This document shows positions 11,512 to 24,517 of a DNA stretch of 64,000 bases, in pieces. The notes under the pieces are model-generated. The model saw only the letters and a list, made by a program, of their open reading frames with translations. It was not told the DNA's origin and ran no database searches. The DNA is from Cryptomeria japonica. Lineage: Eukaryota > Streptophyta > Pinopsida > Cupressales > Cupressaceae. Position 1 is the first letter of the stretch. The number at the start of each line of letters is the position of its first letter. The position numbers were made by a program, and so were the translations under genes. The stretch lies in contig NC_081413.1 in NCBI RefSeq assembly GCF_030272615.1, positions 554,615,136-554,679,135 on the forward strand, written 5' to 3'.

Positions 11512-13712
11512 GGATTGTGGATATATTAAAAATCAGACCTGCACTATGAAATCCGGACCTTTTTCCTTTTCTACAATTTGGGACAATTATACCACCAATA
11601 TTTCTCAGGTAGTCCTTGTGGACAGTGTTAGTCCCTATTCTAGGTTCCCAAGATTTATCTTATTTTATTTTAAGTTGGTGAATCCCAGCGGTCGAACCAT
11701 CACTTATCAAGACTCCAAATTCAAAGCTCAGAGGTGGAGAAAATTTCCATCAAGGGGATTGATTCACCAGCAGCTGGAAGCTAGGGAATCCTTGCAGAAA
11801 GAACTACACCAGCCCTGCCAATTCCAAATGCCCATTAGTTTCATCCTTGGGCACACAACAAGAGGATTTTCCATCCATAATTAATATGGTCTGCATGTAC
11901 TATTCTATTCAAGTAAGCTAATGAAAGTTATTCAGTGAACTGTCCTTAAAGACTGCTTTTAAAAATTAGACAGGTTTAAGAATCTCTTTGTGGAATTACA
12001 AGTTGGTATAGCTTCCAACTGTAAAATTATTTTTTTAGATTAGAAATATGACAGATCAAAACCAAAGCTGAAAGGATCGAGGAGCCAAGAATATCTAATT
12101 CCTAATTGCCTGCAAAACTCTTAATTTTAGATTTATATTTATATGAAGATGGTTCAGTATAATTTGATCAAAGTATCATCATTGGCAACCAAGCTAAGAG
12201 ATAACTTGAAGCATCTCATACTCTAGCTACAAAAAAAGTTAGCCACTTTTAGATTTTTATTTTGTGAACAAATATTTAACAACTAAGTTAAAAAACTTAA
12301 GCATCCAATGTGTTGACATATTTCTATTTGTAAGTATGAATGTTGTGTAGCATAACTAGTGCCACCAATTAAAAAGTGAATTCTAACATATTGAACTATA
12401 CTTTAAAAATAACTTATTTTCTTTAATCCTCTCAAATAAAACTTCTCACATACTGATCCCATAATCAACATTAGGAGTTTGGGTTCTAAATGGACATCAC
12501 TCATTAATGAAGAAGTGTTGTTTCTTTAAATCTCTCAAGTTTTGTATCTCACATGGTGAAGCATCAAGGGACATCAAGTCATAAATGAATGAGAGTTGTT
12601 GAGATCAATTCAATGTAATGAACTGAATGTTGTGTGCTATACTAACTTCTTTAGAATCATTACTCTTCATGACATAGCTAATTTCTTACCTTATATTCTT
12701 TATTCCCATTTCTTTGTTTCCATTTGAAATTGTTAGCAAGGTGTGTTTTTCAAGTAGGAATTTTTTTTTCATGGCCCATCAAATTATGTGATGTTTATAA
12801 GCATAAATGGTGTACATAGTACTCATTACAACTAGGTGATTTTGATAGGATGAAGCATTGGAACATCCCAAGAGGTCACCCATTTTAGTACTACTTTGCC
12901 TCAAGTGTATCTGATCATGGAGCTTCTCCCAAGATGAAGTCCACTTAGCTTGCTATCCATGTGCAAAACCATTTGCTTGGTACTTATAGTAGCATGTTGA
13001 TTATCACGATCTCATGGATATCTTAGTTACACGTTTTAGTAGGAGATTTTGATAGCGATTTGTTGGTGGTGTGGGTTTGATTCCTTATATTTTTGGTGGT
13101 GTTTGTATATTCTTGGCTTGGTCATCTTGGTTGTACTTTTTTCTCTAGAGCTATTGGTATGATAATTGACCATGGCTGATCTCCATTTAGCAAATAGTTA
13201 TCATGATGCCATGGACAGCTCAGTATCATGGTTCAACGAGAGCTTTTGCAATGATGGGAATTCATCCTTTAGTGATGGATAATCTTTGGTAATGGTTAAT
13301 GGTATCATGGATGAACTCTTAAATTTTGTTACTACAATAAGAGTTCTTTGACATTTTTTAGTTTCATTAAGAGGAGATGTTTACACATTGATTAGCCGTG
13401 GAGGACTCTTGGAGATTCTTTAGTTGACGTGTCGAGTTTATGACTCATTGACTTTGATAAATGATTCTTGGTTGAGAAATTATTTTTGGTATTATGTCCT
13501 AATTAACTCTTGACTCTAATTGGAGTTTTGACATGATACTAGTACTTTTGGTAACTTGATATATTCATTGGATTATATGATCATTTTTAAAGGAGATATT
13601 AGATTTGCGATGTCATGATGTGTTCCTAATTTTGTAGTTTTATTGTTTGAGAGTGGTCTTGTTTAATTCTCATGGTGTTGAGTGCATTGACTGTTTGCTT
13701 GGAAGCTTCATG

Positions 13713-13725
13713 TGAGTGCAATGTT
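13713..13725. repeat. Target-site duplication of retroposon copy 1 (left)
   Basis: The 13 bases tgagtgcaatgtt recur exactly at 15222-15234, on the other side of the inserted element. Confidence 0.85.
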
Positions 13726-15221
13726 TTTTATTACGTGAAAAACAGGTTTTGAAGGGACTCGAAACCCTTTACAAATTAAACAAGGGATAAAACTAGACCT
13801 CTAAACCAAGAGGAGAGGGTCACAACCAAAAAACAGAGTCCGCCCCAAAAGATAGCAAGCAACCCAACCAAAGACAGGGCCATAAAAACCAACCCAAACA
13901 ACCAATCATAATGGCCCTCAAGATTTACAACTGGCCTTGTGGGAACAAAGAGTCATATCAAAAGAAGGCTTGGACGTCTTTGAATGCTTCCCCTTTACAG
14001 TAATCCATCCTTCTTCAACTTTAGCTGCTGCAACAGACCAATCCGAAGAGCCCAACATCAATCTATCTGGATTGGGAGAAAGAGCATCAGTAGAAGGAGC
14101 AACAACCGTCACGGACACAGGACCACATCCAGCAGATGGGGCAATAGTTGTATCAACACATGGTGAAGCAGTAGGCGGGGTAAGAGACAACAGACCATTT
14201 TCAGCAAAAGAGATAGCAACATCCTATATCGTAACATCTTTAATCAAAGAAGCATCCTTTGTGGCATTCGAAGAATCTTTCTTCACCATTAAAGAATCTG
14301 AACCAGCCAAAGTAGAAACCGCAACATCCTGCGACTCTATAGAAGAGTCCAAAGATTTCTTTATGATCGTATAATGTTGGTATGAGGCCCTTGACCACCA
14401 TGAAGCCACTGGATTTTTCTTCTTTAGCCCACAATTCCCAGCCGCATGGCCAGTTTTAAAGCATCTACGACACCTGAAAGGAATACCTTCGTAATCCAAA
14501 GATTGCACCCAGCTACCAAAAGAGGAATTAATGACAATCTCAGCTGGTAGTCCCTTAGACACATCTAGCTCCACTAGAATGCGAGCAAAAGTAGTATGAT
14601 AAAGCTCAAAGGATTCATTATCCACCATAATGAAATTCCCAATAGCATCACCTATTTCCTCAAAGAGAGAATCAACCCACAAATGGATAGGAAGGTAAGG
14701 AAGCTGAACCCAAACCAAAATTTTGTTGAATTTCTTAGAAAGGGGGTTAAAATCAAAGTGCCAGGGTTTGGCCAAAAGCGACATATTATCTTTCTCATAG
14801 AAAAAGCTTTCACACAAAAATTTTCTTCTATCCTTAGCATTCTCAAATTTAGCAACAAAGAAACCTTTAGCCATAGGGTATATGTGAATTGTACCAAAAA
14901 TGAGAGGTTCCCAATGTTGAGAGATCCATTTATGCAACTTTGGGAGGCTGGGCCAAATACCTCCGAATCTACAAATAACACTATGCTCCGTAAAAACCTT
15001 CACATTGTTCTCTATTTCCCGTTTGATATCCTTATTCACATTGACAGAGGCGGCACATGAGATAGGGATAAACCCCCTACCTCCCACTCTGCATAGCCAC
15101 TGACGCCCAAGAGACTCCTGCACGACCAAGGACAATGGCGGGATCCGAGTTACCATCGGGGAGAGATGATGCAAGGGAGCGGGCGGGAACATTTTCAATT
15201 TTTTTTTCTTTACTCAACAAT
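13726..15221 (-). mobile_element. ORF1-only non-LTR retroposon, copy 1
   Basis: A 1,496-bp insertion in duplication copy 2 is flanked by 13-bp direct repeats tgagtgcaatgtt (13713-13725 and 15222-15234). The equivalent place in copy 1 (near 6957) has no insert. Read on the minus strand it has a short leader, one long ORF, a 3' region of about 190 bases and an end reading gttttt-cacgtaataaaa. It carries no reverse transcriptase. Its 3' end matches that of the element at 30996-32781, so both belong to one family that presumably relies on another LINE for mobility. Confidence 0.85.
13918..15192 (-). pseudogene. LINE ORF1-like protein, DUF4283 plus CCHC zinc knuckle, one internal stop
   Basis: The frame runs from an ATG at 15192 to a stop at 13918, about 425 codons, with a single in-frame amber at about 14224. 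Recognisable parts in order are a DUF4283-like domain (FGGIWPSLPKLHKWISQHW, then HIYPMAKGFFVAKFENAKDR), LPYLPIHLWV, a strand RILVELDVSKGLPAEI, and a zinc knuckle CRRCFKTGHAAGNC. A Ser/Thr/Pro-rich linker and a conserved tail (AAKVEEGWITVKGKHSK) follow. In plant LINEs this protein binds element RNA. One stop makes it nearly intact. It is most likely a decayed mobile-element gene rather than a host gene. Confidence 0.8.
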
Positions 15222-16339
15222 TGAGTGCAATGTTGCATTTGGAGTTTTTTATGGATTGATCAAGTGAAGGTGCTCATTGATACTTGGAGACTTGGGCGAG
15301 GTTGGATTTCTATTGAGATTAGATACATTTGTTGAGACAATTTCTCTTTGATGAAGTTTCAGAAAGAAGATTGAGGAGCCTACACTTGGAGAGAGCCATG
15401 ATGGCTTGCTTATCTTGGAGGAGAAATATCATTCCCCTTTCTTGGTCCACCATCTAAGAGGTATTGCCCATTCTTATTTCTAGATGCATTATATTTTATG
15501 TTTTGTCTTCTCATGATATGAATCTTAAGCTATGCTTGCTAGTTTTGAAGGGTTCATTTAAGGGATGTTTGGAATATTTATCTCTTTATACATATGATTT
15601 TATTTATGATTTCATTTTTTGATATGAATTTTAGGAGATGTTATTGGGCTAATCTCTTGATTAGGGAATGCATTTGAGTTTAATTTTCCTTGATTAGAGA
15701 GGCTTACATCCATTTTTATTTTATGATATACATATATTTTGTTTGATCTTAGAGCTTGACCAATTAGGTGTTGAGGATTTTTATTTGGGGTGGTGAAGGA
15801 GATCTCACTTGGCATAGCTTAGCACTTGAAGGTGTTCGTAGGACATGTTTTGGGATATGGTTACCTCCTAGAGGTTCATATTCACATGGTTTGTTGTGAT
15901 GAACTTGGCATAGTTATAGTGACATGTTGTGAGAGAGTATGCAACAATTTTTTTGCATGAATGATAATTGTGATTATTCTTGGTATTACATGATTTGATT
16001 ATCAACTGTATTTTGGTATGAGTGTTGTTAGGGTTTAGGTAGATTAGAGAAACAAACAATTTCAATTATAATGCAAAATAAAAGAGACAAAAATAACAAT
16101 TCACAATAACACACACATTTAGTGTGGTTCACCCAATGCAAGCTACATCTATAGAGAAACAATCGTCCACTTTCTTTTTATTATTCAATGAAGAGAAAAG
16201 TACAATTTGATGATTTTTCACATTCCATAGCCACTTATTTATCAAGCCTTTTTTGGTGGTTTACAAAGGTCGATTTACATACGAAAATAATAGCCAACTC
16301 CTTTATTAAATAATGGACAATTTTTTCTTTGAGGGCATT

Positions 16340-16460
16340 GCTCCCAAATGCCTATTGTGAACTCCACCCTTGGGTCCTCATCAGGGGGATGAGCCCCCAG
16401 GGACCCACGAGAGGGGCTTTGCCCCCTTGCACTCCCTCGTTAATTGATTTGGGGGGGAGC
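16340..16460. other. GC-rich hairpin-forming segment in AT-rich DNA
   Basis: This island is much richer in G and C than its surroundings. It can fold: gggtcc (16372-16377) pairs with ggaccc (16401-16406), and ggggc (16413-16417) pairs with gcccc (16421-16425) across ttt. It may be a fragment of a transposable element such as an LTR R/U5 region. No gene is visible. Confidence 0.35.
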
Positions 16461-18669
16461 ACGGATGACAAAGTCACCCAAATTTAAGCCTAATAGAATG
16501 ATCAATCACCACATACCAACAATTTGACTGGTAGACTTAGTATGCCATGATATATTTTTGGATTCGACAATACCCATGTAGTGGGAGTTCCTATATATGT
16601 TATTTATTGACAAGTTTTATACATGGAACTTGTCATTAAAATCTATTGGTTGGATGTGTCGTCGACATGAGTTCTACTGATGTTTGGATACCTTTGAGTT
16701 ATATATGATTGGATGGATTAGCACAAGATATGATTTTTATTTTTAGTCATGCGAGCTTTGTCCATTTGACAATAGCTTAGAGCTTTTTTTATTAGTTGGA
16801 TTTGATGCTTGTGTTCTTTGTATTGGTGCATATTTGCCTTGTCTTGTTCCCTTTTTAAAAGGTGGCATGTTGGAGGACAAGAGTTCTTGCATGACATGGT
16901 TGACATCTTTTGGATTTTATTCTAGGTAACTTGATGGAGCACGAGAGCATGTTGGAGATTCATGTGGTTTCATGGATGGCTATAATGATGCATTTCATTT
17001 ATTGACCCTTATGCAATGTATACAACTAGTGGAAAAAAGTTAACTAGGAGTAAAGTGTTGTACACCTTGCAAAAGCATTATTTGAACTATGTAAAATACA
17101 TAAATATATATTTGTGGTGTATCATTAGGAGGTGTATTTAGCCACATTAAATATTTATTTGGGCCCACTTGTAAAGTTGCATGTGAACTTGGTTAGATTT
17201 TTCATGTCTTGGTTGCACATGAGAAAATATTTAATATTTGGGAAAATTGGTACCGAAAAGCGAATGTGGGGTCAATTGTTTTGTGTACTCATAGTTTTGA
17301 GGCACATGGTTTTAACTTACCACTTTGTTGTATTTGTGTGAGTTTCATTCTATAAAAGAAAGCACATATTTAGTGGTTGAGGTTGGCTATTAGGGGTTTT
17401 GTCTTGGTTATCATTGTGTTGGGTTTTCTTCTAAAGAGTACGCATGCCAAGCATGGCATGGGATGTGTGATGAACACTCGACAACATGGAGGATGCATTG
17501 GAGATGTTTGGTGTTTCAAGACTATTATTGGAGACTTTGTAAGTGTATTGTATATTTTATTGCTAAATAATACATTGAATGTGGATGTTTTTGGATGCCT
17601 AGTTTTTTTCCCATTTGAGGGTTTTCTCATGGCATGTCTTGTGTTATTTTGTGATATACCTTTGATATTTACTTATGGTAATTCTATATGCATGCATGCT
17701 TTTATCTCATGGGGTTATGTAGGAAATGGCTTGATCAATCTGTATGATTTTCCTAACATTGAAACCTTTAGTAATCAATTCCATCCTCCCTCAAACTAGT
17801 TTAAAAGTCATCCTTAGTGTGTGGAATATAAAACTTATGTAAACATGATTAAAATGAGGTACATAATAAGATACAATTGGATTAGATAGATACAAGTATA
17901 TAAATTACATAGGTATGGATCAACCACCTTAATAGATCTAATAAATGATTTTGATTTGTTAGGAATGACATCTCAACCTCACTTCTAATGTTAAGTATAT
18001 AAAGAATCCAATTTTTGGACTATAAAATTTAAAAAGTAAATTTTGAACTATAAAATCCATTATTGAGCTATAAATTTATATAAACCCAATTTTATGTGAC
18101 CTAGTTTTGCACTTTTTCCATTACTAGCTAGATTCCATTTAATTTCCCAATGATTGCCAATTTTGTTAGGATAGATCTATGACACTCCACATCCATTATT
18201 CAAATATTAATTTTGTTGTCTTGTGTACAATCATCCATTTACCATAATGAATCACATTAAATTTGTGGGGCTTTCTTCAATGAAGTAGTATTTACTCTAA
18301 TGACAAAATGGTATGAGGATGGCGAAGGAAAGGAGTCCCTTGCATTGTGTCAATGATTTTTATCTTGCCTACAATAGATCAATTTTTTCTATTAAAGTTG
18401 TCCTTTAGATTTGTGACTTGCCATTCTTGTTGACTTCTTTTGCCCCTATCCTACCTTCCTTTGCTCTTGCCCTACTTAATTTCACTCCACTTTTGCCTTC
18501 CATTTTTGTCTATTTTGGCCATGCTCTTTTTTTGACCTAATTTTGTTTTTCCTTCATTAAAATAAAGGTGTGGGATTTTGGGAGAGAACCTAATATCTAT
18601 GGAGTCTAAATTCACTCCCCTTAAACTCTAAAATAGAAAGTAAAATTTATTTTTAAAAAATAGCATGCC
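16461..18669. other. Gene-free region with an LTR-like relic near 17000-17450
   Basis: Around 17350 the sequence ctataaaagaaagcac follows an AT-rich U3-like stretch. It is followed by ggttggctattaggggtttt, which resembles the text near 30785 next to the gypsy remnant. This is compatible with an old LTR, but no matching ends or target duplication were found. The 140-residue open frame at 17377 begins at a non-ATG codon and has no recognisable domain, so I do not call it a gene. Confidence 0.3.
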
Positions 18670-18915
18670 TATATAGGTGAGTTATGAGGTTTAAGCTATT
18701 GTATAGGGTTTTCGGTATTGCTGATGTAGCTATATTGACATGTCTTCACTGAATTATTTGAAATTAACAAAGAAAAAGCTAGATCAAAACATTATATAGG
18801 TGAGTTATGAGGTTTAAGCTATTGTTTAGGGTTTTTGACATTGATGATGTAGCTACATTGACATGTCTTCATTGAATTATTTGAAATTAACAAAGAAAAA
18901 AGCTACACCAAAACA
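18670..18915. repeat. Two-copy tandem repeat, 123-bp period
   Basis: The block beginning tatataggtgagttatgagg starts at 18670 and again at 18793. The copies share the interior words acatgtcttca(c/t)tgaattattt and aattaacaaagaaaaa, with a few substitutions. No coding potential is seen. Confidence 0.85.
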
Positions 18916-19389
18916 TACACATTACAAATTGCCTTATGTATCATCATATGATTGGTTGCTTCTTTGATATGACTCATATAATTATGAATATTTTTTGTCC
19001 AATTTCAGATACAAACATAACAACGGTTAATGCTAACTTTCTAAGTACTAGATAAAATTTAAAGAAAAAGGGTCTTTACTGTGAACACCATAATGATTAT
19101 TGGCATGTGGATGGCTATTGGATCCTCTCTTCTATATAATCTCCTACAAGTTACTATTTCACCTAATTCTTCTTTCTTGAAAAGATAATTTAGAGTATTT
19201 ATAGTCGTCAATCCCTACTAAAGGGTGCTAACCAAAACATTGAAAAAACCTATTTAATTAATATACAAATCAATGGCTAGTAAACAAGAGAACCTTGATG
19301 AAATTGATTTATAATTATATCTATCTAATATTGTTATATTGAGCTGTAGACATTGATCTTTTAGTCCATTTTGGAAGCATTCTTTAATA

Positions 19390-22300
19390 TATGACACGTT
19401 CATTTGAATAATAGACCATTCTTAAAGATGATTATGATTTTACTAAATTCTAAAATTTTAATCATTCATGATAAGATCAAATATTTCATGAATGAAAATT
19501 ATTTCTTTCTTTATCCATATTTTAGTATGTGGATGATTTCTTAAAAGAATGATGCTCAACTCTAAAAGCCTCTTTTTTTAATGTGGTAAAGAATGTAATG
19601 ACTGACAGACCTTGGCCACAGGACAAAGTGGGAAAGTGCATGACTGAACACCATTAACAAGAATTTAACTATAAAACTATAAAATGTGGGGGCATGTATT
19701 ACACATATTTGGTTTGAATGCATTTCTCATATGGTAGTGATTATTAGTTTGAATTTTAACTCCTGGGTCTATTGAACTGAACGTGTGAGAGAGAAGAAAA
19801 CATGTATTTTTTTTTTTTAATGTGGTAACCATGGAATTTGATGATAAGGCCAGAGAAAAGCATATTATGATGGAGGAGTGTAGTTTTTAGTAATGAATAA
19901 GAGCTCTTCTGTGTGTAATATGATGTTGATGTAGCGTACCATTTTTTTTATAGATAAAAGACATCTGAAATCTATTTTAGAAGTGTATATGTTTTGCTTT
20001 AGGTAATTGATTTAAAAAATTTTAAAGAGGTTTTGGAAGAGCTGTTTTTGGATCAGACTGTGTGGCAGTTTTTACATCAACATTTTGGATCACACTCCAT
20101 GATCTATCATCAAGATAATTCAGTGTTATCAGAGAGTAAATTGAGTGAGTAGCAAACCAGGCAAGCCTAAAAAGATGAGGGAGAAAAGAAATGTGACATA
20201 TGGAATGAGGTAAAAGGGAGGAAAATTTTAAGTTAATGGAAAAAAAAAATATCATACTCTTCTTAGAGTCTTACCTTTTAAAATATCTCCTACTCTTCTT
20301 ATAATCCTATTAAGAAGGTTAAAAAATATCTCATACTCTTCTTAAAATCTTATCTTTTAAAATAGTATGATTTTGAAAACTAAATCAAGTAACTTGCATC
20401 AAGCATTGGCTTCCAACCACAATAGTAAGAATCAAAAAATTAAATTTTACTAAGTCAATTTAATACAACACGTGACGTTTTAATACAACACAATGCTATG
20501 CTGAGTTGAATAGGTACTAATTTAGAGAATTGTCTATGCAAGAATTGGAATGCACCATCGATCAGATTTATTAATTAATTTGAAAAACAAAATAAATCAT
20601 AATACGATCATATTTTTATTTTTAATTAATTAAAAAACACAATCGACGATGCAATTCTAATCCTTACTCAAACATTACTCGATTTTAATGGGTGCTATTA
20701 CAATAATTTCACATCTTAGTATAACTCTCACATGCCTTTTTCCAAGCAATCTTCTATGGACATACAATGATGCACTAGGCCACTAGTGCTCCGTAGATAA
20801 ATTATTTTGGCACCTATTTGCAACCCTTTGCATTTTTCTATTCTTCACATGCTCAAGTTGCAACTATAATTGCATTTGCATATCCTAATTTTTCCATATT
20901 TTGCTATTGGCATCAACAGACTTAAATTTTAAAAAGAGAGAGAACAATATTTGAAACAAGCAGTAGCCATTTAGAATTTTTTCTATTGGATAAATTAATA
21001 TATTTTTCTTATGCCATTCTACCACTTATGTGATTACTTAATTTTCTAGTTTAAGATATAATCCAGTTATATTAAGATATAATTCGGTCATATTGATGTC
21101 AATAAATGGTCATCTTAAAAATTATTTTTAAAATTTTTTTTCTATAATTTTTTATAACCTTTGAATAAAAAATTAATAACTTTTTTTCATATGATGTAAT
21201 ACAAAATATATCTTTCAAAAACACCATCATCTGTGTTGAGCTCTATTTTCAAACTCTTATAAAAATAAATGTTTTAGTAATGATAATAATTGTAAGAAGA
21301 CTCTCATTCTAGGGCTACCTATTCTATGTATTGTGTTGACAACAATTACAATTATGTCTGTCATCCTCCTTAGAATGTGATCTATTTTACTAAAAGCATA
21401 TAAAAATCATTGCCATTACTATTGATAAGCAACAAAATGATGGCTGTGAGTGGTGCAAAGAATAAATGGACATTCTACGACATCATTGAAGCCATTGATA
21501 ATTTAAGTGGGAGCTATATCATTGGCTTGGGTGGCTTCAGAATAACAAGCAATGCTTACATGAGGTTATGTGACATTTTAATTACGAAAAAAGTAGGATT
21601 TAGGGTTGAAGAGGTTAACTATAAGAACTTTGTAAGGGATGCCATGAATCTAGGCTAGAATCTTCAAATCATTATCTTATCAAACTCATTGGCTTCTAAA
21701 CTCATGATGGATTTAAAATCCATATTTATGAGCATATGACCAATGATTTTTTTTTAAATCATCTCTATGGAAATGACCATGCCTTTGCAAGATCTAAATA
21801 GATTGAAATGGTCAAAACAATAGTATAGTTTGAATGGTTGAGGAATTGGCCTATTTGCACTATGAATGTTCTCCTCCCATCATTCAAAGGCATATTATTT
21901 TCAACATCCTCTTTGATGGCAATGGTGAAGCTCATATTTGAGCTTTGGGCATGCATGGTTTTTGGATGTTGATGCTTTAGGAACATCTAAATTCATGTCT
22001 ATTATTATTGTGACCTTTTGATTTTTTTTACTAGATATGCATGCCTTTTTTTTTTTCATTTTTGTTTGGAGTAGGATATGATTGCAAATGCAAAGGTTCT
22101 TAGTTATATAGAAAACAAGGGAAGTGCATTTCATTTATTAGTTGACAATATTGGGATATTTAATACTTGAATATATTCTTGTAGTATTCGGAATTTTCTT
22201 TCTCTATTTTTATGTGAGCTAGTTAGTTGATTCATGATGCTTGTTCATGAAAAACTCATTATTAGAGATATGCTAGAGTGCATCATTAAGCTAACCATGT

Positions 22301-23960
22301 AGGAATCAATTTCTATGAAAAAAAAGGTGATAATCTTAAACAACTAGAAAATGATGGCAAGTTGTCTATCACTATTGTCAAGGGTGTATGATTTTCATTA
22401 TTCCATGGTAGATATGTAGTAATAATCACCACAAGCCAAGTATTTATAAATCTTATCATTAAAAATGTTCACAAATTAAAATATTGATATAATGATAATA
22501 AAATATATAATTCATGTTGTTGTTTGACAACCTCACCTTAGGCTCCTAGAATATTTTTACATGAATGATTACTCTTGAAAATCAAAATGAGGGAGTAAAA
22601 CAATAGATAAACCACCAGGATTTCACTTTGGGTATCATTTGTATCTATCAATGAGATGAGACTTTTTAGTTATCTTACATGCCCGTTAATGAATGATAAT
22701 TGAAAATATTGATGAAAAAAGATAAACACTGAAATATTGGATGAAATTATTCCAAATGTACAAAAACATTGTCTAAATGTGATTATACATACATTTTTGA
22801 ATTTTCCTCTAATTTAGGCAAGAAAGCATTTTTTATGATATAGGTACTATAATGTTAGTTGTTAGAGAGAAATATTTTTGCATTGATATTAAAAATTATA
22901 AATTGGATCCATGGAAAGTCAAACAATATTTGTTGTTTAGGTCTTTTCATGTTCTTCATGCATGCTAAATTAGACAACTTTCATTTGGAGACAACAATTA
23001 AAAGTGTGATAATAAAAGTATAAATTGTTGAGTTTGTTGATGAAAGCAAGTATATATTGAGTTCTTTTGGCCAAAAGAAGATGATAACGTGGTTTGAGTT
23101 AAAGTGATAGTATCATTAGTTTGTACATCCCACACATCTATATCAAAAAAAATAAATCTCAATATTGTCCATCCATTTAAATTATGCTTTTCTATGTTAA
23201 TATGGGTTCTAATTTTTGTATACATTGTATACAAGTTCTAATTCTATATGGTGTATCTAATAGTGGTAGATATCATATGGACACCAGCTCGTGCTTTCTT
23301 ACAATAGTATTACATGTGTGACTACTATATGTAACATTTTTAATTTAAATTATTATTTAAGTAGTCTTTTTTTCTCTCATGTGTGACATAGGTTACAAAT
23401 ATTCCACTCGTATGCATAGCAATGTGAGACCTATGTCTTGCTAGAACTTGGTATAAACTAATTATAGAAGATCCTTATGACCAAACACACTAGAAATCAC
23501 CTATGGAACACTAAGAATCATCAATTAGAAATCCACATAATTTGAAACCACATTCACATTAGAAGTCAACTATGAAATACCATGAGTCCCAACTTTAGAA
23601 TTCTATATTAGATATCTCTATAAAGATTTAAACTTAAGTCTCTATAGTGATAACCCAATACTTTAACTGACTAATCTAAGTCATTACACTATGGAATATT
23701 ACACTAATTAAGTTAGTTTATAGATTAGAATAATATAAATAATATTACTTAATTGTTAGGAAATAAAGTTACTTTGCCTTGGAAATGAGCCATTGGATGG
23801 AAAATATAGAGATGCATTAGTCTGTAAGACTGCACAGAAATAAAGTTCTATTTACAGTACAGTCAATGCTCCATTAGGTATTGTTTATGGCTTAAATACA
23901 TTGTTTTGTTAACCTGTAGAGATGAAGCAGTGAAGGTTGTGTGATGATGAGAAAGAAACA
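19390..23960. repeat. Tandem unit A containing receptor-kinase debris
   Basis: This is the first of three same-orientation units. 19390-20770 matches 24000-26140 in unit B and 58850-59960 in unit C, and 21320-23930 matches 54880-57715 in unit B. Shared landmarks are tgaactgaacgtgtgagaga, the kinase remnant and gatgaagcagtgaaggttgt. Unit A lacks the LRR-bearing piece, apparently by a deletion ending at a tttttagta word near 19890. The rest is AT-rich and non-coding. Confidence 0.75.
21410..22020 (+). pseudogene. LRR receptor-like kinase fragment (kinase domain), unit A
   Basis: Broken pieces of a plant LRR-RLK kinase domain lie in order. WTFYDIIEAIDNLSGSYIIG and a degraded glycine loop come first, then KKVGFRVEEVNYKNFVRDAM, corresponding to the VAVKK lysine region. 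At 21837-21938 VEELAYLHYECSPPII is followed by a ruined catalytic loop where HRDIKSSN is expected, then ILFDGNGEAHI. Finally LDVDALGTSKFMSIII matches the activation-segment region. Frames change between pieces and stops are frequent, so it cannot make a kinase. The family assignment rests on motif order and spacing, not a search. No LRR part is found immediately upstream in this unit. Confidence 0.7.
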
Positions 23961-24081
23961 TCAAGAATAGATTTGTTCATTAAAGATGATTATTTGTTTA
24001 ATAAGTTCTAAAACTTTGATCATTCTTGATAACATCAAATATTTCACCAATGAAAACTATTTCTGTCTTTATCCAAATATT

Positions 24082-24207
24082 TTAGTATGTGGGTGTTTTC
24101 TTAAAAGATTGATGCTTAAATATAAAAGCATTTTTTTTAATATCTTAGTATGTGGGTGTTTTCTTACAAGATTGATGCTTAAATATGAAAGCATTTTTTT
24201 TAATATC
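24082..24207. repeat. Two-copy tandem repeat, 63-bp period
   Basis: ttagtatgtgggtgttttct starts at 24082 and at 24145. Each copy ends with gcattttttttaatatc. Unit A carries only one such copy (about 19525), so the duplication is specific to unit B. Confidence 0.85.
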
Positions 24208-24517
24208 TTACAGAATGCAATGACTGAAAGTGCGTGACTGAACACCATTAACAAGAATTTAATTATTAAACTTTGAAATGTGGGGTATGTATTGCACATA
24301 TATTTGGTTTCAATATATGTTTATGTGTTTGTGAATTGAATTTTAACTCCTGGGTCTACTGAACTGAACGTGTGAGAGAGAAGAAAACAAATGTTTTTGT
24401 GACAGTGGTAACCATGAGATTTGCAATATGGTTGGTGATAAGGCAAGAGAAGTGCACATTATGATGGAGGTGTGCACAGTTTTTAGTATATTGTGATGCA
24501 TGGGGCCATTTCATTGA

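Larger units (their letters stand above)
11398..16168. repeat. Segmental duplication, copy 2
   Basis: This is the second copy of 4485-8040, same orientation. It is longer because a 1.5-kb retroposon with target duplications sits at 13713-15234. Copy 2 lacks about 60 bp present at 4738-4800 of copy 1. In the 62 bases following the shared stop codon I count 7 mismatches (about 11 percent), so the duplication is old. Confidence 0.85.

Noticed and set aside
17377-17799. 140-residue open frame with hydrophobic stretches
   Set aside because: It begins at TTG, has no recognisable domain and overlaps an LTR-like region.
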